Counted from the first letter of the stretch, positions 1 to 8,979 are shown. The stretch: 64,000 nt of DNA from Aquimixticola soesokkakensis (GCF_900172375.1 NZ_FWFS01000002.1:124001-188000), one strand, 5' to 3'. A program made the numbers and translations. Notes: generated from the letters alone by a model not told the origin.

Positions 1-467
1 GCGACCTTGTGTTTCGCGGTGCCGAGACGGCCCCCATGAGCCCCGAAGTCAGCGCCGCATTGCGCGATCCCGACCTCGCGGCGATCCTCATCGCCCCCTC
101 CAACCCCTATCTGTCGATCGCGCCGATCCTTGCCGTTCAGGGCTTGCGGGCGGCGCTGATCGCGGCGCGCGCGCCCGTCATCGGTATCAGCCCCGTTGTC
201 GGCGGGCAGGCGATCAAAGGCCCGACCGCCGCGATGCTGAGCGGATTTGGCCTCCCCGTGACCGCCGCCGCCGTCGCCGCGCTGCACGCCGATATTTTCG
301 ACGGATACATCCTCGACCAGCGCGACCACCTTGACCAAACCGCCTTCCAAGCGCTCGATATTCACGCGATCCAAGCGGACACGATGATGGTGGATCACCC
401 CGCCAAAGAGGCCCTCGCGCGTGTCGCTCTCGATTTTGCCGCCCAACTTTCCAAGGTGTCCGCATGA
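1..467 (+). CDS. cofD: 2-phospho-L-lactate transferase CofD (3' part)
   Basis: This is the C-terminal part of CofD/FbiA, cut by the window edge; the reading frame enters at base 3 and about 154 residues are visible. CofD joins the phospholactyl (or related) unit from the CofC product to FO, making dehydro-F420-0 or F420-0 in the cytoplasm. The visible part holds the family signature IGISPVVGGQAIKGP followed by a GFGLPVTA-type stretch, and a conserved D-rich segment (YILDQRD) near residue 100. The end overlaps cofC by 4 bases (ATGA), so translation is probably coupled. The neighbours cofC, fbiC, fgd and cofE confirm the pathway. Nothing can be said about its promoter or N-terminus. Confidence 0.93.
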   Translation, partial: DLVFRGAETAPMSPEVSAALRDPDLAAILIAPSNPYLSIAPILAVQGLRAALIAARAPVIGISPVVGGQAIKGPTAAMLSGFGLPVTAAAVAALHADIFDGYILDQRDHLDQTAFQALDIHAIQADTMMVDHPAKEALARVALDFAAQLSKVSA

Positions 468-1114
468 CCCCGCATGTTCTCATCCCCGTGAAACGCTTCA
501 GCGAGGCCAAAACCCGCCTGTCCGCGGTGCTTGGTCATACAGAGCGGCGCCATCTGGCGGCGGCTTTGCTGCATGACACGCTTGCGACCTTGGCCCGCGT
601 GTCGATGCTTGAGAGTGTCGGCGTTGTCACTGACGACCCGCAGGCGATTGAAATTGCGCATATTTTCGGGGCCGAGGTGCATCCCGACGCCACCCGCGAC
701 CTCAACCCCGCGCTGGAGGCCGCCCGCAGCCGCATCTTTGCGCGCGGCATTGAACGCGTGGCGGTTTTGCACGCCGATCTGCCCCTGTTGAGCGCCAGCG
801 ATGTGGTCGCCCTGATCTGCGCGCGCGCGCCTGCCATCGCGCCGGCACGCGACGGGATCGGCACGAATGCGATGGTGACCTCGCTGCGCGCGCCTTTGGC
901 GTTCCATTTCGGCCCCCACAGCAAACGCGCCCATCAGCGCGCCGCGCAACGCCACGACCTGACGCTGCAGACCCTGGATCATCTGGGCCTCGCCCATGAC
1001 CTCGATAGCCCGCAAGACATTCCCGCCGTCCTCGCTCAAGCCGCCAACAGCCGCAGCGCAACCCTGCTGCGCAAGGCGCTTGCCACGCGCGCCCAGCTTC
1101 CGGTTGCCTCATGA
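464..1114 (+). CDS. cofC: 2-phospho-L-lactate guanylyltransferase CofC
   Basis: This 216-residue protein is CofC/FbiD, the nucleotidyltransferase that activates phospholactate or phosphoenolpyruvate with GTP for transfer by CofD. The N-terminus VLIPVKRFSEAKTRLS is the family hallmark, with the K-x-x-x-x-K-x-R-L pattern of nucleotidyltransferases. Further on, the VAVLHADLPLLS segment (about residues 100-110) matches the metal-binding D-x-P region. The length is typical. The start is set by the ATGA overlap with cofD, and the gene ends in another ATGA overlap with fbiC. Which phospho-acid is used (2-PL, PEP or 3-PG) cannot be read from the sequence. Confidence 0.92.
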   Translation: MTPHVLIPVKRFSEAKTRLSAVLGHTERRHLAAALLHDTLATLARVSMLESVGVVTDDPQAIEIAHIFGAEVHPDATRDLNPALEAARSRIFARGIERVAVLHADLPLLSASDVVALICARAPAIAPARDGIGTNAMVTSLRAPLAFHFGPHSKRAHQRAAQRHDLTLQTLDHLGLAHDLDSPQDIPAVLAQAANSRSATLLRKALATRAQLPVAS

Positions 1115-3441
1115 CCGCGCCGCTGGACCTTGAACAGGATCTCGGCACCCTCATGGCGCAGGCCCGCGCGCGGCGCGATGAGGCCTACCCCCATCTGGTG
1201 ACCTATTCGCCCAAGGTGTTCATTCCGCTCACGAAACTCTGCCGCGATGTCTGCCATTACTGCACCTTCGCCAAGCCCCCGCGCGCAGGACAACCGATTT
1301 ACCTCTCGCCCGAAGAGGTCCTCGAAATTGCGCGCGCGGGGGCGGCGCAGGGGTGTCGCGAGGCGCTGTTCACACTGGGCGAAAAGCCCGAATTGCGCTA
1401 TCGCGCCGCGCGTGAGGCCCTTGCCGCCCTCGGGTTTGAGAGCACCGTGGACTATCTCGCCCATGTCGCCAAACTGGTGCGCGACGAGACCGGCCTCTTG
1501 CCCCACCTCAATCCCGGAACCCTGACCCAAGACGCGTTCGACAGGCTCAAAGAGGTCTCCGCCTCGATGGGCATGATGCTGGAAACCACCTCCAATCGGC
1601 TGATGCAGCGCGGCCATCCCCATTTCGGCTCGCCCGACAAGGCCCCCGATCTGCGCCTTGCCACGCTTGAGGCCGCAGGGCGCGCCCGCGTCCCCTTCAC
1701 CACCGGCCTGCTCGTGGGCATCGGGGAAACCCGCGCCGAGCGGATCGAGGCCTTGCTGGCCATCAAAGCCAGCCACGCGCGTCACGGCCACATCCAGGAA
1801 GTCATCATCCAGAACTTCATGCCCAAGGCCGACACCAAAATGCGCGCCCATCCGCCCGCGGATCCCCATGAACACCTCTGGACCATTGCCGTTGCGCGCC
1901 TGATCCTGCCGCCCGAAATTTCGCTCCAGGCCCCGCCCAATCTGGCCGCCGGCACGGGGGCCGAACTGATCGCGGCGGGGATCAACGACTGGGGCGGCGT
2001 GTCGCCCGTCACCATCGACCACGTCAACCCCGAAGCGCCGTGGCCCGAAATCGACAGCCTCGCGGCCCTGACGGCGCGCTGTGGCAAAACCCTTGCGCCG
2101 CGCCTCACCGTCTATCCGCCGTTCCAGACGCCGCGCTGGCTTGCCCCCGAAATCCGCACCCGGGTGCTGCGCGCCTCGGATGCTTCGGGACTATGTTTCG
2201 AGGGCGACTGGATGCCGGGCCAACACGGGGCCATGCCGCGCATTCGCCGCAGCGGTGCGCTCGATCCCGCGATTGCGGATATCCTGTCGCGCGACCCGCA
2301 GACGCTTGACGAGGCCGCGTTAGAGACGCTTTTTAGCGCGCGCGACGCGTCGTTTCATGCCGTCTGCGCCCATGCCGACCGCCTGCGCGCGCAGGTCAAC
2401 GGCGCGCAGTCGCATTTCGTCGTCACCCGCAATATCAACTATACCAACGTCTGTACCTATGGCTGCACCTTTTGCGCCTTTTCCAAGGGCAAGCGTTCGG
2501 ATGCGCTTGCCGGGCGCGCCTATGATCTGGCCTTGCCGGAATTCAAACGCCGCGTCGCCGAAGCCTGGGCACGCGGCGGCACCGAGGTCTGTTTGCAAGG
2601 CGGCATCCACCCCGATTACACGGGCGCGACCTATCTTGCCCTCGTGAAAGCCGCCAAGGAGGCCGCGCCCGACATCCATGTCCACGCCTTTTCCCCGCTG
2701 GAAATCACCCAGGGCGCGCGCACCCTGGGCCTGAGCCTGAGCGACTACCTCAAACAGCTCAAAAGTGCTGGATTAGGCTCGCTTCCGGGCACTGCGGCGG
2801 AAATTCTGGACGACGAGATCCGCGACCAGATCGCCCCTGACAAGATCACCACCGCCCAATGGTTTGCCGTGATGGAAGCCGCACATGGGCTTGGTATCCG
2901 CTCCACCGCGACCATCATGTACGGCCATATCGAACGGCCCGTGCACTGGGCGCGCCACCTGATCCGCCTGCGCGACCACCAGCGCCGCTTTGGCGGGTTC
3001 ACCGAATTCGTGCCCCTGCCCTTTGTCGCGCTCGAAGCGCCGATGTATCTGCGCGGGCAGTCCCGCCGGGGGCCGACCTATCGCGAAGCGGTTTTGATGC
3101 ACGCCGTCGCACGTATCGCCCTGCAGGGCGCGATCGACCATATCCAGACCAGCTGGGTGAAAATGGGTCCCGAAGGCGCGCGCGACTGCCTTGGGGCGGG
3201 GGCCGACGACATGGGCGGCACCTTGATGAACGAAAGCATCACCCGCGCCGCCGGTGCGGTGCACGGGCAGGAATTTGCCCCCCACCAGATGATCGACCTC
3301 ATCCACAGCCTCGGGCGCACGCCGGTGCAACGCTCGACGCTCTATGGCCCTGTGCCCCCCGACCGCCAGGCCCGCGCGCGACAAGCCGCACCGCTTGACG
3401 AGATGATCAACACGCCGCTGCGGCGCAAAGCAACTGCCTGA
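1111..3441 (+). CDS. fbiC: FO synthase, fused CofG-CofH (FbiC)
   Basis: This 776-residue bifunctional radical-SAM enzyme makes FO, the deazaflavin chromophore of F420, from tyrosine and 5-amino-6-ribitylaminouracil. The CofG-like half comes first, with the Fe-S motif CRDVCHYC near residue 45. The CofH-like half follows, with CTYGCTFC near residue 450. Both three-cysteine clusters are intact and the length fits actinobacterial FbiC, so this is the fused form rather than separate cofG and cofH. The start is set by the ATGA overlap with cofC. The next gene follows after 11 bases with an AAGGA ribosome site. No frameshift or missing motif was seen. Confidence 0.96.
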   Translation: MTAPLDLEQDLGTLMAQARARRDEAYPHLVTYSPKVFIPLTKLCRDVCHYCTFAKPPRAGQPIYLSPEEVLEIARAGAAQGCREALFTLGEKPELRYRAAREALAALGFESTVDYLAHVAKLVRDETGLLPHLNPGTLTQDAFDRLKEVSASMGMMLETTSNRLMQRGHPHFGSPDKAPDLRLATLEAAGRARVPFTTGLLVGIGETRAERIEALLAIKASHARHGHIQEVIIQNFMPKADTKMRAHPPADPHEHLWTIAVARLILPPEISLQAPPNLAAGTGAELIAAGINDWGGVSPVTIDHVNPEAPWPEIDSLAALTARCGKTLAPRLTVYPPFQTPRWLAPEIRTRVLRASDASGLCFEGDWMPGQHGAMPRIRRSGALDPAIADILSRDPQTLDEAALETLFSARDASFHAVCAHADRLRAQVNGAQSHFVVTRNINYTNVCTYGCTFCAFSKGKRSDALAGRAYDLALPEFKRRVAEAWARGGTEVCLQGGIHPDYTGATYLALVKAAKEAAPDIHVHAFSPLEITQGARTLGLSLSDYLKQLKSAGLGSLPGTAAEILDDEIRDQIAPDKITTAQWFAVMEAAHGLGIRSTATIMYGHIERPVHWARHLIRLRDHQRRFGGFTEFVPLPFVALEAPMYLRGQSRRGPTYREAVLMHAVARIALQGAIDHIQTSWVKMGPEGARDCLGAGADDMGGTLMNESITRAAGAVHGQEFAPHQMIDLIHSLGRTPVQRSTLYGPVPPDRQARARQAAPLDEMINTPLRRKATA

Positions 3442-3452
3442 AGGAACCCGCC

Positions 3453-4457
3453 ATGCTGCGTATCGGTTACAAAGCCTCCGCTGAACAATTCACCCCCCGC
3501 GCGCTGCTCGATTTCGGGGTTCTGGCCGAAGAAACCGGCTTTGACTCGGTGTTTATTTCCGACCATTTCCAACCCTGGCGCCACACCGGTGGCCATGCGC
3601 CCCATGCGCTGGTCTGGATGGGCGCGCTTGGTGCGATGACCTCGCGCATCATCATGGGCACCTCGGTTTTGACCCCGACGTTCCGCCACCATCCCAGCAT
3701 GGTCGCCCAGAGTTTCGGCACGTTAGGGTCGCTTTACGCAGGACGTGTGGTTTTGGGCATCGGCACGGGCGAGGGGCTGAACGAAGTCCCCGCCCTGGGC
3801 TGTGACTGGCCCGACCGCAAGGAACGCTTTGCCCGCCTGCGCGAAGCGGTGCGCCTGATCCGCGCGCTCTGGACGCAGGACCGTGTGACTTTCGAGGGTG
3901 ATTTCTACCGCACCGAAAGTGCGACGATCTACGACCGCCCCGAGACTCCCGTACCGATTTATGTCGCCGGTGCCGGGCCGATGATCACGAAATATGCCGG
4001 ACGCTTTGGCGAGGGGTTCATCACCACCTCGGGCAAGGCGCGCGAACTCTACTCCGATATCCTGATGCCAAATCTGCGCGAAGGTCTGGCCGACAAGGGG
4101 CGCGAGATGGCCGATATCGACCGGATGATCGAAATCAAACTCAGCTTTGACAGCGATCTGGCCCGCGCAAAGGAGGACACGCGGTTCTGGGGCGCGCTGG
4201 CCCTGACGTCCGAGCAAAAGGCAGAGGTGGAGGACCCGCTCGAGATGGAAAAACTCGCCGACAGCCTCACCTCCGATCAGACCGCGAGCCGCTGGATCGT
4301 CACCGCCGATCCCGACGAGGTCGTCGAAAAACTGCGCCCCTATGCCGCCCTCGGCTTTAACCACTTCGTCTTTCACGCCCCGGGGCCGGATCAGGCGCGC
4401 TTCTTGCGTCAGTTCAGCACGCAGGTCATGCCCAAAATCCGCGCGGCCTTTGGATGA
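3453..4457 (+). CDS. fgd: F420-dependent glucose-6-phosphate dehydrogenase-like protein
   Basis: This 334-residue protein belongs to the LLM-like F420 oxidoreductases and looks very close to mycobacterial Fgd1, which oxidises glucose-6-phosphate and reduces F420. From memory of Fgd1, the key residues line up with a two-residue offset: E11, D37, H38 and W42 (ISDHFQPWRHTGGHAP) and E107 in GTGEGLNE. The three phosphate-binding positions are also kept: K in TTSGKARE, K in TSEQKAEVEDP and R in ASRWIV. It lies inside the F420 operon between fbiC and cofE and overlaps cofE by 4 bases, so the cofactor and its reductase are made together. A relative acting on another sugar phosphate or an alcohol cannot be excluded. 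Confidence 0.85.
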   Translation: MLRIGYKASAEQFTPRALLDFGVLAEETGFDSVFISDHFQPWRHTGGHAPHALVWMGALGAMTSRIIMGTSVLTPTFRHHPSMVAQSFGTLGSLYAGRVVLGIGTGEGLNEVPALGCDWPDRKERFARLREAVRLIRALWTQDRVTFEGDFYRTESATIYDRPETPVPIYVAGAGPMITKYAGRFGEGFITTSGKARELYSDILMPNLREGLADKGREMADIDRMIEIKLSFDSDLARAKEDTRFWGALALTSEQKAEVEDPLEMEKLADSLTSDQTASRWIVTADPDEVVEKLRPYAALGFNHFVFHAPGPDQARFLRQFSTQVMPKIRAAFG

Positions 4458-5206
4458 GCCTCACCCTCACCGCCCTGAAAGATGTCCCGCTGGTCCGCGA
4501 GGGCGACGACCTTTGTGCGCTGGTTTTGGCGGGATTAGAGACGAATCGGCTGGCGCTTGCCGAGGGCGATACGCTGGTTCTGGCGCAAAAGATCGTGTCA
4601 AAGTCCGAAGGTCGCTTTCGCAGGCTCAGCGACATCACCCCCACGCCACAGGCCATCGCCCTTGCCACCGAAACCGACAAAGACCCGCGTCTGGTGCAGG
4701 CCATTCTGGACGAAAGCACGGAGGTGGTGCGCAAGCGGCGCGGGGTTTTGGTGGTGCGCCATCGCCTTGGGCTGACCATGGCACAAGCGGGCATCGACCA
4801 GTCCAACGTCGAGGGCGCAGACGACCGGCTGCTGCTTCTGCCCCGAGACCCCGACGCCTCGGCCACCCGCCTGCGCGAGTCGATTCTGGCACAAACCGGC
4901 AAGGCGGTTGGCATCGTGATCGCCGATAGCTTCGGGCGGCCCTTTCGCAATGGCACCACCGGCATCGCGATCGGCGCGGCGGGCATCCAGAGCTTTATCG
5001 ACCGGCGCGGCGACACGGACCTCTTCGGGCGCGTGTTGAAAGTCTCGACCATTGCCCATGCGGACGAAATCGCCGCTGCGGCCTCTCTGTTGATGGGTCA
5101 GGCGGATGAGGGCCTGCCAATCGTGCATCTGCGCGGACCCGTCCTGAGGGGCGACAGCCCCGCCGCCGATCTGATCCGCCCCGCCGCCGAGGACCTGTTT
5201 CTTTAG
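4454..5206 (+). CDS. cofE: Coenzyme F420-0:L-glutamate ligase CofE
   Basis: This 250-residue protein is CofE, the GTP-dependent ligase that adds glutamates to F420-0 to give F420-n. Family motifs are present: the LAQKIVSKSEGR segment near residue 45, and IVIADSFGRPFRNGTTGIAI near residue 155, with the conserved D-x-x-G-R-P-x-R. It is the single-domain form, like archaeal CofE, and lacks the C-terminal FMN-binding nitroreductase domain found in actinobacterial FbiB. A dehydro-F420-0 reductase, if needed, must therefore be encoded elsewhere. It starts in an ATGA overlap with fgd and ends by overlapping the stop of the convergent permease gene by 4 bases. It is the last gene of the F420 operon. 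Confidence 0.93.
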   Translation: MSLTLTALKDVPLVREGDDLCALVLAGLETNRLALAEGDTLVLAQKIVSKSEGRFRRLSDITPTPQAIALATETDKDPRLVQAILDESTEVVRKRRGVLVVRHRLGLTMAQAGIDQSNVEGADDRLLLLPRDPDASATRLRESILAQTGKAVGIVIADSFGRPFRNGTTGIAIGAAGIQSFIDRRGDTDLFGRVLKVSTIAHADEIAAAASLLMGQADEGLPIVHLRGPVLRGDSPAADLIRPAAEDLFL

Positions 5207-5955
5207 CCCGCCACGCGCCGCCAGCGCAGCGCGTGGCGTTCCCACGGCACAAACACCAACCGCTCGACAGCCAGCATCACTGCGACAAAACTTAGCGCAT
5301 AGGCCATGACATGGGCGGTCTGGAACAGCTGGAAATGCAGATGGATGGCAAAGCCGACACCCGACGAGCGGCCCAGAAACTCGACCACCAGCACGATTTT
5401 CCAAATCACGGCGATGCCCGTGCGCGCGGCACTCAAAGCGAAGGGCGCAAGTTGGGGCAGGGTCACGTGGCGCAGCCGCGCCCAGAGCGACAGCCGGTAA
5501 ACCCGCGCCAGATCATCAAAATCCGCCTCCCGCGCCCGCACCCCTTCGCGCATGGTGACAAGCACCATCGCCGTTTTGTTCAACGTCACGGCCGTGATCG
5601 CAGCGACTTCGTTCAGCCCGATCCACAGATAGCACAACACGATCACCACCAGCGCGGGCATGTTCAAAAACACCACCACCCAAGGGCCGGTGATCCGGTC
5701 CAGCCATGCCACCCGCCCCAACGCAATTCCAAGCGCGGTTCCAAGCCCCATCGCCAGCACAAAAGCGACACTAACCCGTGCCAAAGTTGCCCAAAGATGA
5801 CGCCACAGCCGGTCCGATCGCGCTTCCTCGATCAACACGGCGAGCACCTCGTTTGGCGCGGGCAACACATCGGCGTCCCCCTTGAGCGCCGCAAGGCCGG
5901 CCCAAAAGGCCAGCAGCGCGCAGAGCGACAAAACAGGGATGATCAGTGCGCGCAT
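5203..5955 (-). CDS. ABC transporter permease (SsuC/TauC-like), half of a split importer
   Basis: This 250-residue inner-membrane permease has about six membrane segments, starting with an N-terminal helix (IIPVLSLCALLAFWAGLAAL). The EAA-type loop is near residue 165, where the family reads LPQLAPFALSAARTGIAVIW. It belongs to the family that imports sulfonates, taurine, nitrate, cyanate or thiamine precursors. No ATPase or binding protein is adjacent. The nearest matching partners are the ATPase at 14351-14983 and the binding protein at 14987-15967, both also on this strand beyond the PQQ cluster. I infer that the three form one importer. The promoter region at 5956-6052 is shared with the divergent NosR-like gene. 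The substrate is unknown. Confidence 0.8.
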   Translation of the reverse strand: MRALIIPVLSLCALLAFWAGLAALKGDADVLPAPNEVLAVLIEEARSDRLWRHLWATLARVSVAFVLAMGLGTALGIALGRVAWLDRITGPWVVVFLNMPALVVIVLCYLWIGLNEVAAITAVTLNKTAMVLVTMREGVRAREADFDDLARVYRLSLWARLRHVTLPQLAPFALSAARTGIAVIWKIVLVVEFLGRSSGVGFAIHLHFQLFQTAHVMAYALSFVAVMLAVERLVFVPWERHALRWRRVAG

Positions 5956-6006
5956 GGGGGCCTCCGCAAAGTACTGTAGGGCGCGCGGGTCGCGGGGGGC
6001 AGGCGA

Positions 6007-6018
6007 CTTTGGTCGAAT
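6007..6018 (-). promoter_or_regulatory. Candidate regulator site, ATTCGACCAAAG
   Basis: Read on the minus strand this is ATTCGACCAAAG, one base different from ATACGACCAAAG at 16019-16030 in front of the alcohol dehydrogenase. It lies between the divergent permease (start 5955) and NosR-like (start 6053) genes. The same T(A/T)CGACC core recurs in the other promoter regions of the PQQ block, so I read it as a shared regulator site. Which regulator binds is not shown by the sequence. Confidence 0.4.
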
Positions 6019-6052
6019 GGGCGCGGCGCGGCGCGGGTTCTAGCGTCAGGGC

Positions 6053-8113
6053 ATGTGGATCCTTCGCTGCCTCCCTTTGCTCTTCTTGCTCTGCTTCGCG
6101 CACGCGGCGGTGGCGCTGGAGCGCGCGCAGATCGCCGCCCACATCGACCCGCCGATGCAACTGGGCGATCCGCTGGGCGACGACGGGGTCTATGCGCTGC
6201 TCAATTCCGGCGGCACGCAGGTCGGATACGTGTTTGAAACCGCCCCGCGCGCGCCCTTGCCCGGTTTTTCCGGTCAGCCGATCAACATGCTGGTGACGCT
6301 CGATACAGAGGGGCGCTTTCTGGATGTCGAGCTGCTTCACCACAACGAACCGATCTTTGTCAGCGGTCTGGGCGAAGCGCCGTTTCGCGCCTTTCTGGAA
6401 CAATATCGCGGTCATTCCATCGCGCAATCCCTTGTGGTGGGAACGCCCTACGGCGCGGGGGGCACAGGATCGGACCTCACCTATCTTGATGGCGTGACCA
6501 AGGCCACCGCCTCGGTGCGCATCGCCCATGAAAGCATCCTCGCCGCCGCGCTTGGCGTTGCGCGCGAAAAGATGCAAGGCATCGCGACCCGCCCGCCCCT
6601 GCGCCCCGATCCGGACGTGACTGCGTCTCTAACATGGCCCGATCTGGTCGAAACGGGGATCGCGCGCCACCTTGTGGTGCGCAATGGCGAGGTCGCCAAT
6701 GCCTTTGCCGGAACGCTTTGGGCCGATGACGATCCCGACGGGGCCGCTGCGCCCGATGCGCCCTTCATCGATCTGTGGTTGATTGATATCGGCCCACCCG
6801 CCATCGCCCGCGCGGTTCTGGACGCTGACGGATTTGCCGAGCTGCAGCGTTTTTTGCAAACCGCGCCGGAGTCAGAGCCGCTGCTGCTGATCGAAACCGC
6901 GCGCCACGGTCTGGTCTCGCAGGATTTTATCCGCAACACCGCGCCCGACCGGCTGTCGGCAGAGCAGGACGGATTGCCCCTTGCCCTGCGCGACGCGGAC
7001 CTCTCATTCGGATTTTCCGACAGCGTGCCCGAGGCGCTCAAAGACGGTATCGCGATGATCCTGCGCACGGACCGACGCCTCGGGTTCGACCCGACGCGCG
7101 ACTGGACCCTTCAGGTGCAGGCCCTGCGCAGCCACGGGATGTTCCAGCCCGAGACCGGCAGCCGCCATTTCCCTCTGACCTATGCTGCCCCGCCGCAATT
7201 CTACCGCAGCAGCGAAACCGCGCCGCGCCGCCCCGTGTGGCAACAGGCTCTGATCCAGCGCAAAACCGACCTTTTCGTGCTGATACCCTTTCTCGCCCTT
7301 GTGCTTGTGGTGAACGGCCCCGCGTTGCGGCCAAGCGCGTCGCGGCGCTGGTTCACCCCGCTGCGCCTTGCCATTCTGGCCACGACCATCGGCTTTGTCG
7401 GCTGGTGGGGCCAGGGGCAACTGTCCATCGTCACCGTGATGGCGGTCTTGCGCGCTGCCCTTGGCGCAGGATCTCTCTCGGTGCTGCTGTACGATCCGTT
7501 TTCGCTGGCGATCTGGGGCGTGACGCTGATCGGCTTCGTGCTTTGGGGGCGCGGGTTGTTCTGCGGCTGGCTCTGCCCCTTTGGCGCGATGCAAGAATTC
7601 ACCGCGCATCTCGGGCGTCGCCTGCGTCTTCCCCAGCTCGAGCCATCCGCGCTCTGGGACCACCGCCTGAAACGGGGGAAATACCTTGCGCTCGCCGCTG
7701 TTCTGGGGGTCACGGTCCTCGCGCCGGCACAGTCGGAAAACATCGCCGAAATCGAACCCTTCAAAACCGCCGTGACCACATATTTCATCCGGGATTGGGT
7801 CTATGTCGCCTATGCGGTTTTCTGGCTGACGCTGTCGATGGTGACCTTCAAAGGCTTTTGCCGCTACGTCTGCCCCTTGGGCGCTGTCATGGCAATCGCC
7901 GGCCGCTTGCGCCTGCGCAACTGGATTGCGCGCCGCATCGAATGCGGTTCGCCCTGCCAGCTTTGCCGCGTCAAATGCCGCTACGGGGCGATCGAGAAAT
8001 CCGGCGCGATCGACTATACGGAATGCTTTTCCTGCATGGACTGCGTGGGGATTTTCGACGATCCGCACCGCTGCGTGCCGCAAATCCTCGCCACGAAACG
8101 GAGCACCCCATGA
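6053..8113 (+). CDS. NosR-like FMN-binding, polyferredoxin membrane protein
   Basis: This 686-residue protein has the NosR architecture. It has a signal peptide (about residues 1-23) and a periplasmic FMN-binding domain with the flavinylation motif DGVTKAT, whose D146 and T152 fit D-G-x-T-x-A-T, T152 being the likely FMN-bearing residue. About five membrane helices follow (roughly 405-620), with CP motifs FCGWLCPFG near 503 and CRYVCPLG near 602. The C-terminus is a cysteine-rich ferredoxin-like tail (CGSPCQLCRVKC and CFSCMDC, about 633-665). Such proteins move electrons between the quinone pool and periplasmic partners. The next gene, apbE, starts in a 4-base overlap. No nos genes are present, and the PQQ dehydrogenase context suggests a role with quinoprotein or cytochrome c electron flow. 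True NosR function is unlikely here. Confidence 0.85.
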   Translation: MWILRCLPLLFLLCFAHAAVALERAQIAAHIDPPMQLGDPLGDDGVYALLNSGGTQVGYVFETAPRAPLPGFSGQPINMLVTLDTEGRFLDVELLHHNEPIFVSGLGEAPFRAFLEQYRGHSIAQSLVVGTPYGAGGTGSDLTYLDGVTKATASVRIAHESILAAALGVAREKMQGIATRPPLRPDPDVTASLTWPDLVETGIARHLVVRNGEVANAFAGTLWADDDPDGAAAPDAPFIDLWLIDIGPPAIARAVLDADGFAELQRFLQTAPESEPLLLIETARHGLVSQDFIRNTAPDRLSAEQDGLPLALRDADLSFGFSDSVPEALKDGIAMILRTDRRLGFDPTRDWTLQVQALRSHGMFQPETGSRHFPLTYAAPPQFYRSSETAPRRPVWQQALIQRKTDLFVLIPFLALVLVVNGPALRPSASRRWFTPLRLAILATTIGFVGWWGQGQLSIVTVMAVLRAALGAGSLSVLLYDPFSLAIWGVTLIGFVLWGRGLFCGWLCPFGAMQEFTAHLGRRLRLPQLEPSALWDHRLKRGKYLALAAVLGVTVLAPAQSENIAEIEPFKTAVTTYFIRDWVYVAYAVFWLTLSMVTFKGFCRYVCPLGAVMAIAGRLRLRNWIARRIECGSPCQLCRVKCRYGAIEKSGAIDYTECFSCMDCVGIFDDPHRCVPQILATKRSTP

Positions 8114-8979
8114 TCACGCGACGGCGTTTTTTCACCCTCTCGGCCTGTGCCCTGGCCTGTCGCGCGACGGCCGCCCCGATGGTCTGGGAAGGGCGCGTGC
8201 TGGGGGCCGATGCGCGCCTTGATCTGCGCGGGCCAAAGGAGCTCACGCAGGGCGTTCTGGATCACCTTAGGGTGGTTTTGCACGACATCGAGAATGCGGT
8301 GTCGCTCTATCAGGCGTCGGCGCTGGTGCAGTTGAACCACACCGGACAGCTGCAACAGGCTCCGCAGATCTTATGCGACCTCCTGAGGCTGTCGCGCAGA
8401 ATCCACGCCGCCACCAACGGCGCGTTCGACCCCACGGTGCAGCGCCTCTGGCAGGCGCTTGCCAGAGGCGATGACCCGCGACACGCTGCCGCGACCATCG
8501 GTCTGGACCGCGTGACGCAGGATGCGCGCAGCATCACGCTGGACCGGGGTCAGGCATTGACCTTCAACGGGGTCGCCCAGGGCTTTGCCGCGGATCGCGT
8601 GCGCGCGCTGTTGCAGGATGCGGGCTTTGAAACGGGCCTTGTGAATATGGGGGAATTTGCGGCGCTGGGGGGGCCGTTTCGCCTTGGGATGGAAGGCCCC
8701 CAAGGTCAAATCGGCACGCTCACCCTGTCCAACAGCGCCTGCGCCACCTCGACGCCATCAGCGCTGTTTCTGGCACAACAGAGCCACATTCTGGGACCGC
8801 AGGGCCAAAGCCCGCGCTGGTCCTCGGTGACGGTCGAAGCAAAATCCGCCGCTTTGGCCGATGCCTGTTCCACCGCCTTTTGCCTCATGCGCGAACCCGA
8901 CATCGACGCGGCCCGCAAGGCGCTGGACCTCACGCGCGTGTTTCTGGTGGCGCCAAACGGCGACCTGCGCCGCCTCTAG
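8110..8979 (+). CDS. apbE: FAD:protein FMN transferase (ApbE)
   Basis: This 289-residue ApbE-family protein attaches FMN covalently to a threonine of periplasmic flavoproteins. The start ATG overlaps the NosR-like stop (ATGA). A Tat-like leader (TRRRFFTLSACALACRA) points to export. Family motifs are a FDPTV segment near residue 105 and NGVAQGFAADRVRALL followed by GLVNMGEFAALG near 155-185. The usual GG-E of the second motif is reduced to MGEF, a modest deviation. Later, a CATSTPS segment matches the family SATSG-type stretch. Its obvious substrate is the DGVTKAT motif of the upstream protein. It ends 4 bases into the convergent binding-protein gene. Confidence 0.9.
   Translation: MITRRRFFTLSACALACRATAAPMVWEGRVLGADARLDLRGPKELTQGVLDHLRVVLHDIENAVSLYQASALVQLNHTGQLQQAPQILCDLLRLSRRIHAATNGAFDPTVQRLWQALARGDDPRHAAATIGLDRVTQDARSITLDRGQALTFNGVAQGFAADRVRALLQDAGFETGLVNMGEFAALGGPFRLGMEGPQGQIGTLTLSNSACATSTPSALFLAQQSHILGPQGQSPRWSSVTVEAKSAALADACSTAFCLMREPDIDAARKALDLTRVFLVAPNGDLRRL

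Noticed and set aside
6053-8113. Reading the polyferredoxin protein as true NosR
   Set aside because: No nosZ, nosD, nosF or nosY is near and the neighbours are all alcohol-oxidation genes. The domain layout is shared by other flavinylated electron-transfer proteins.
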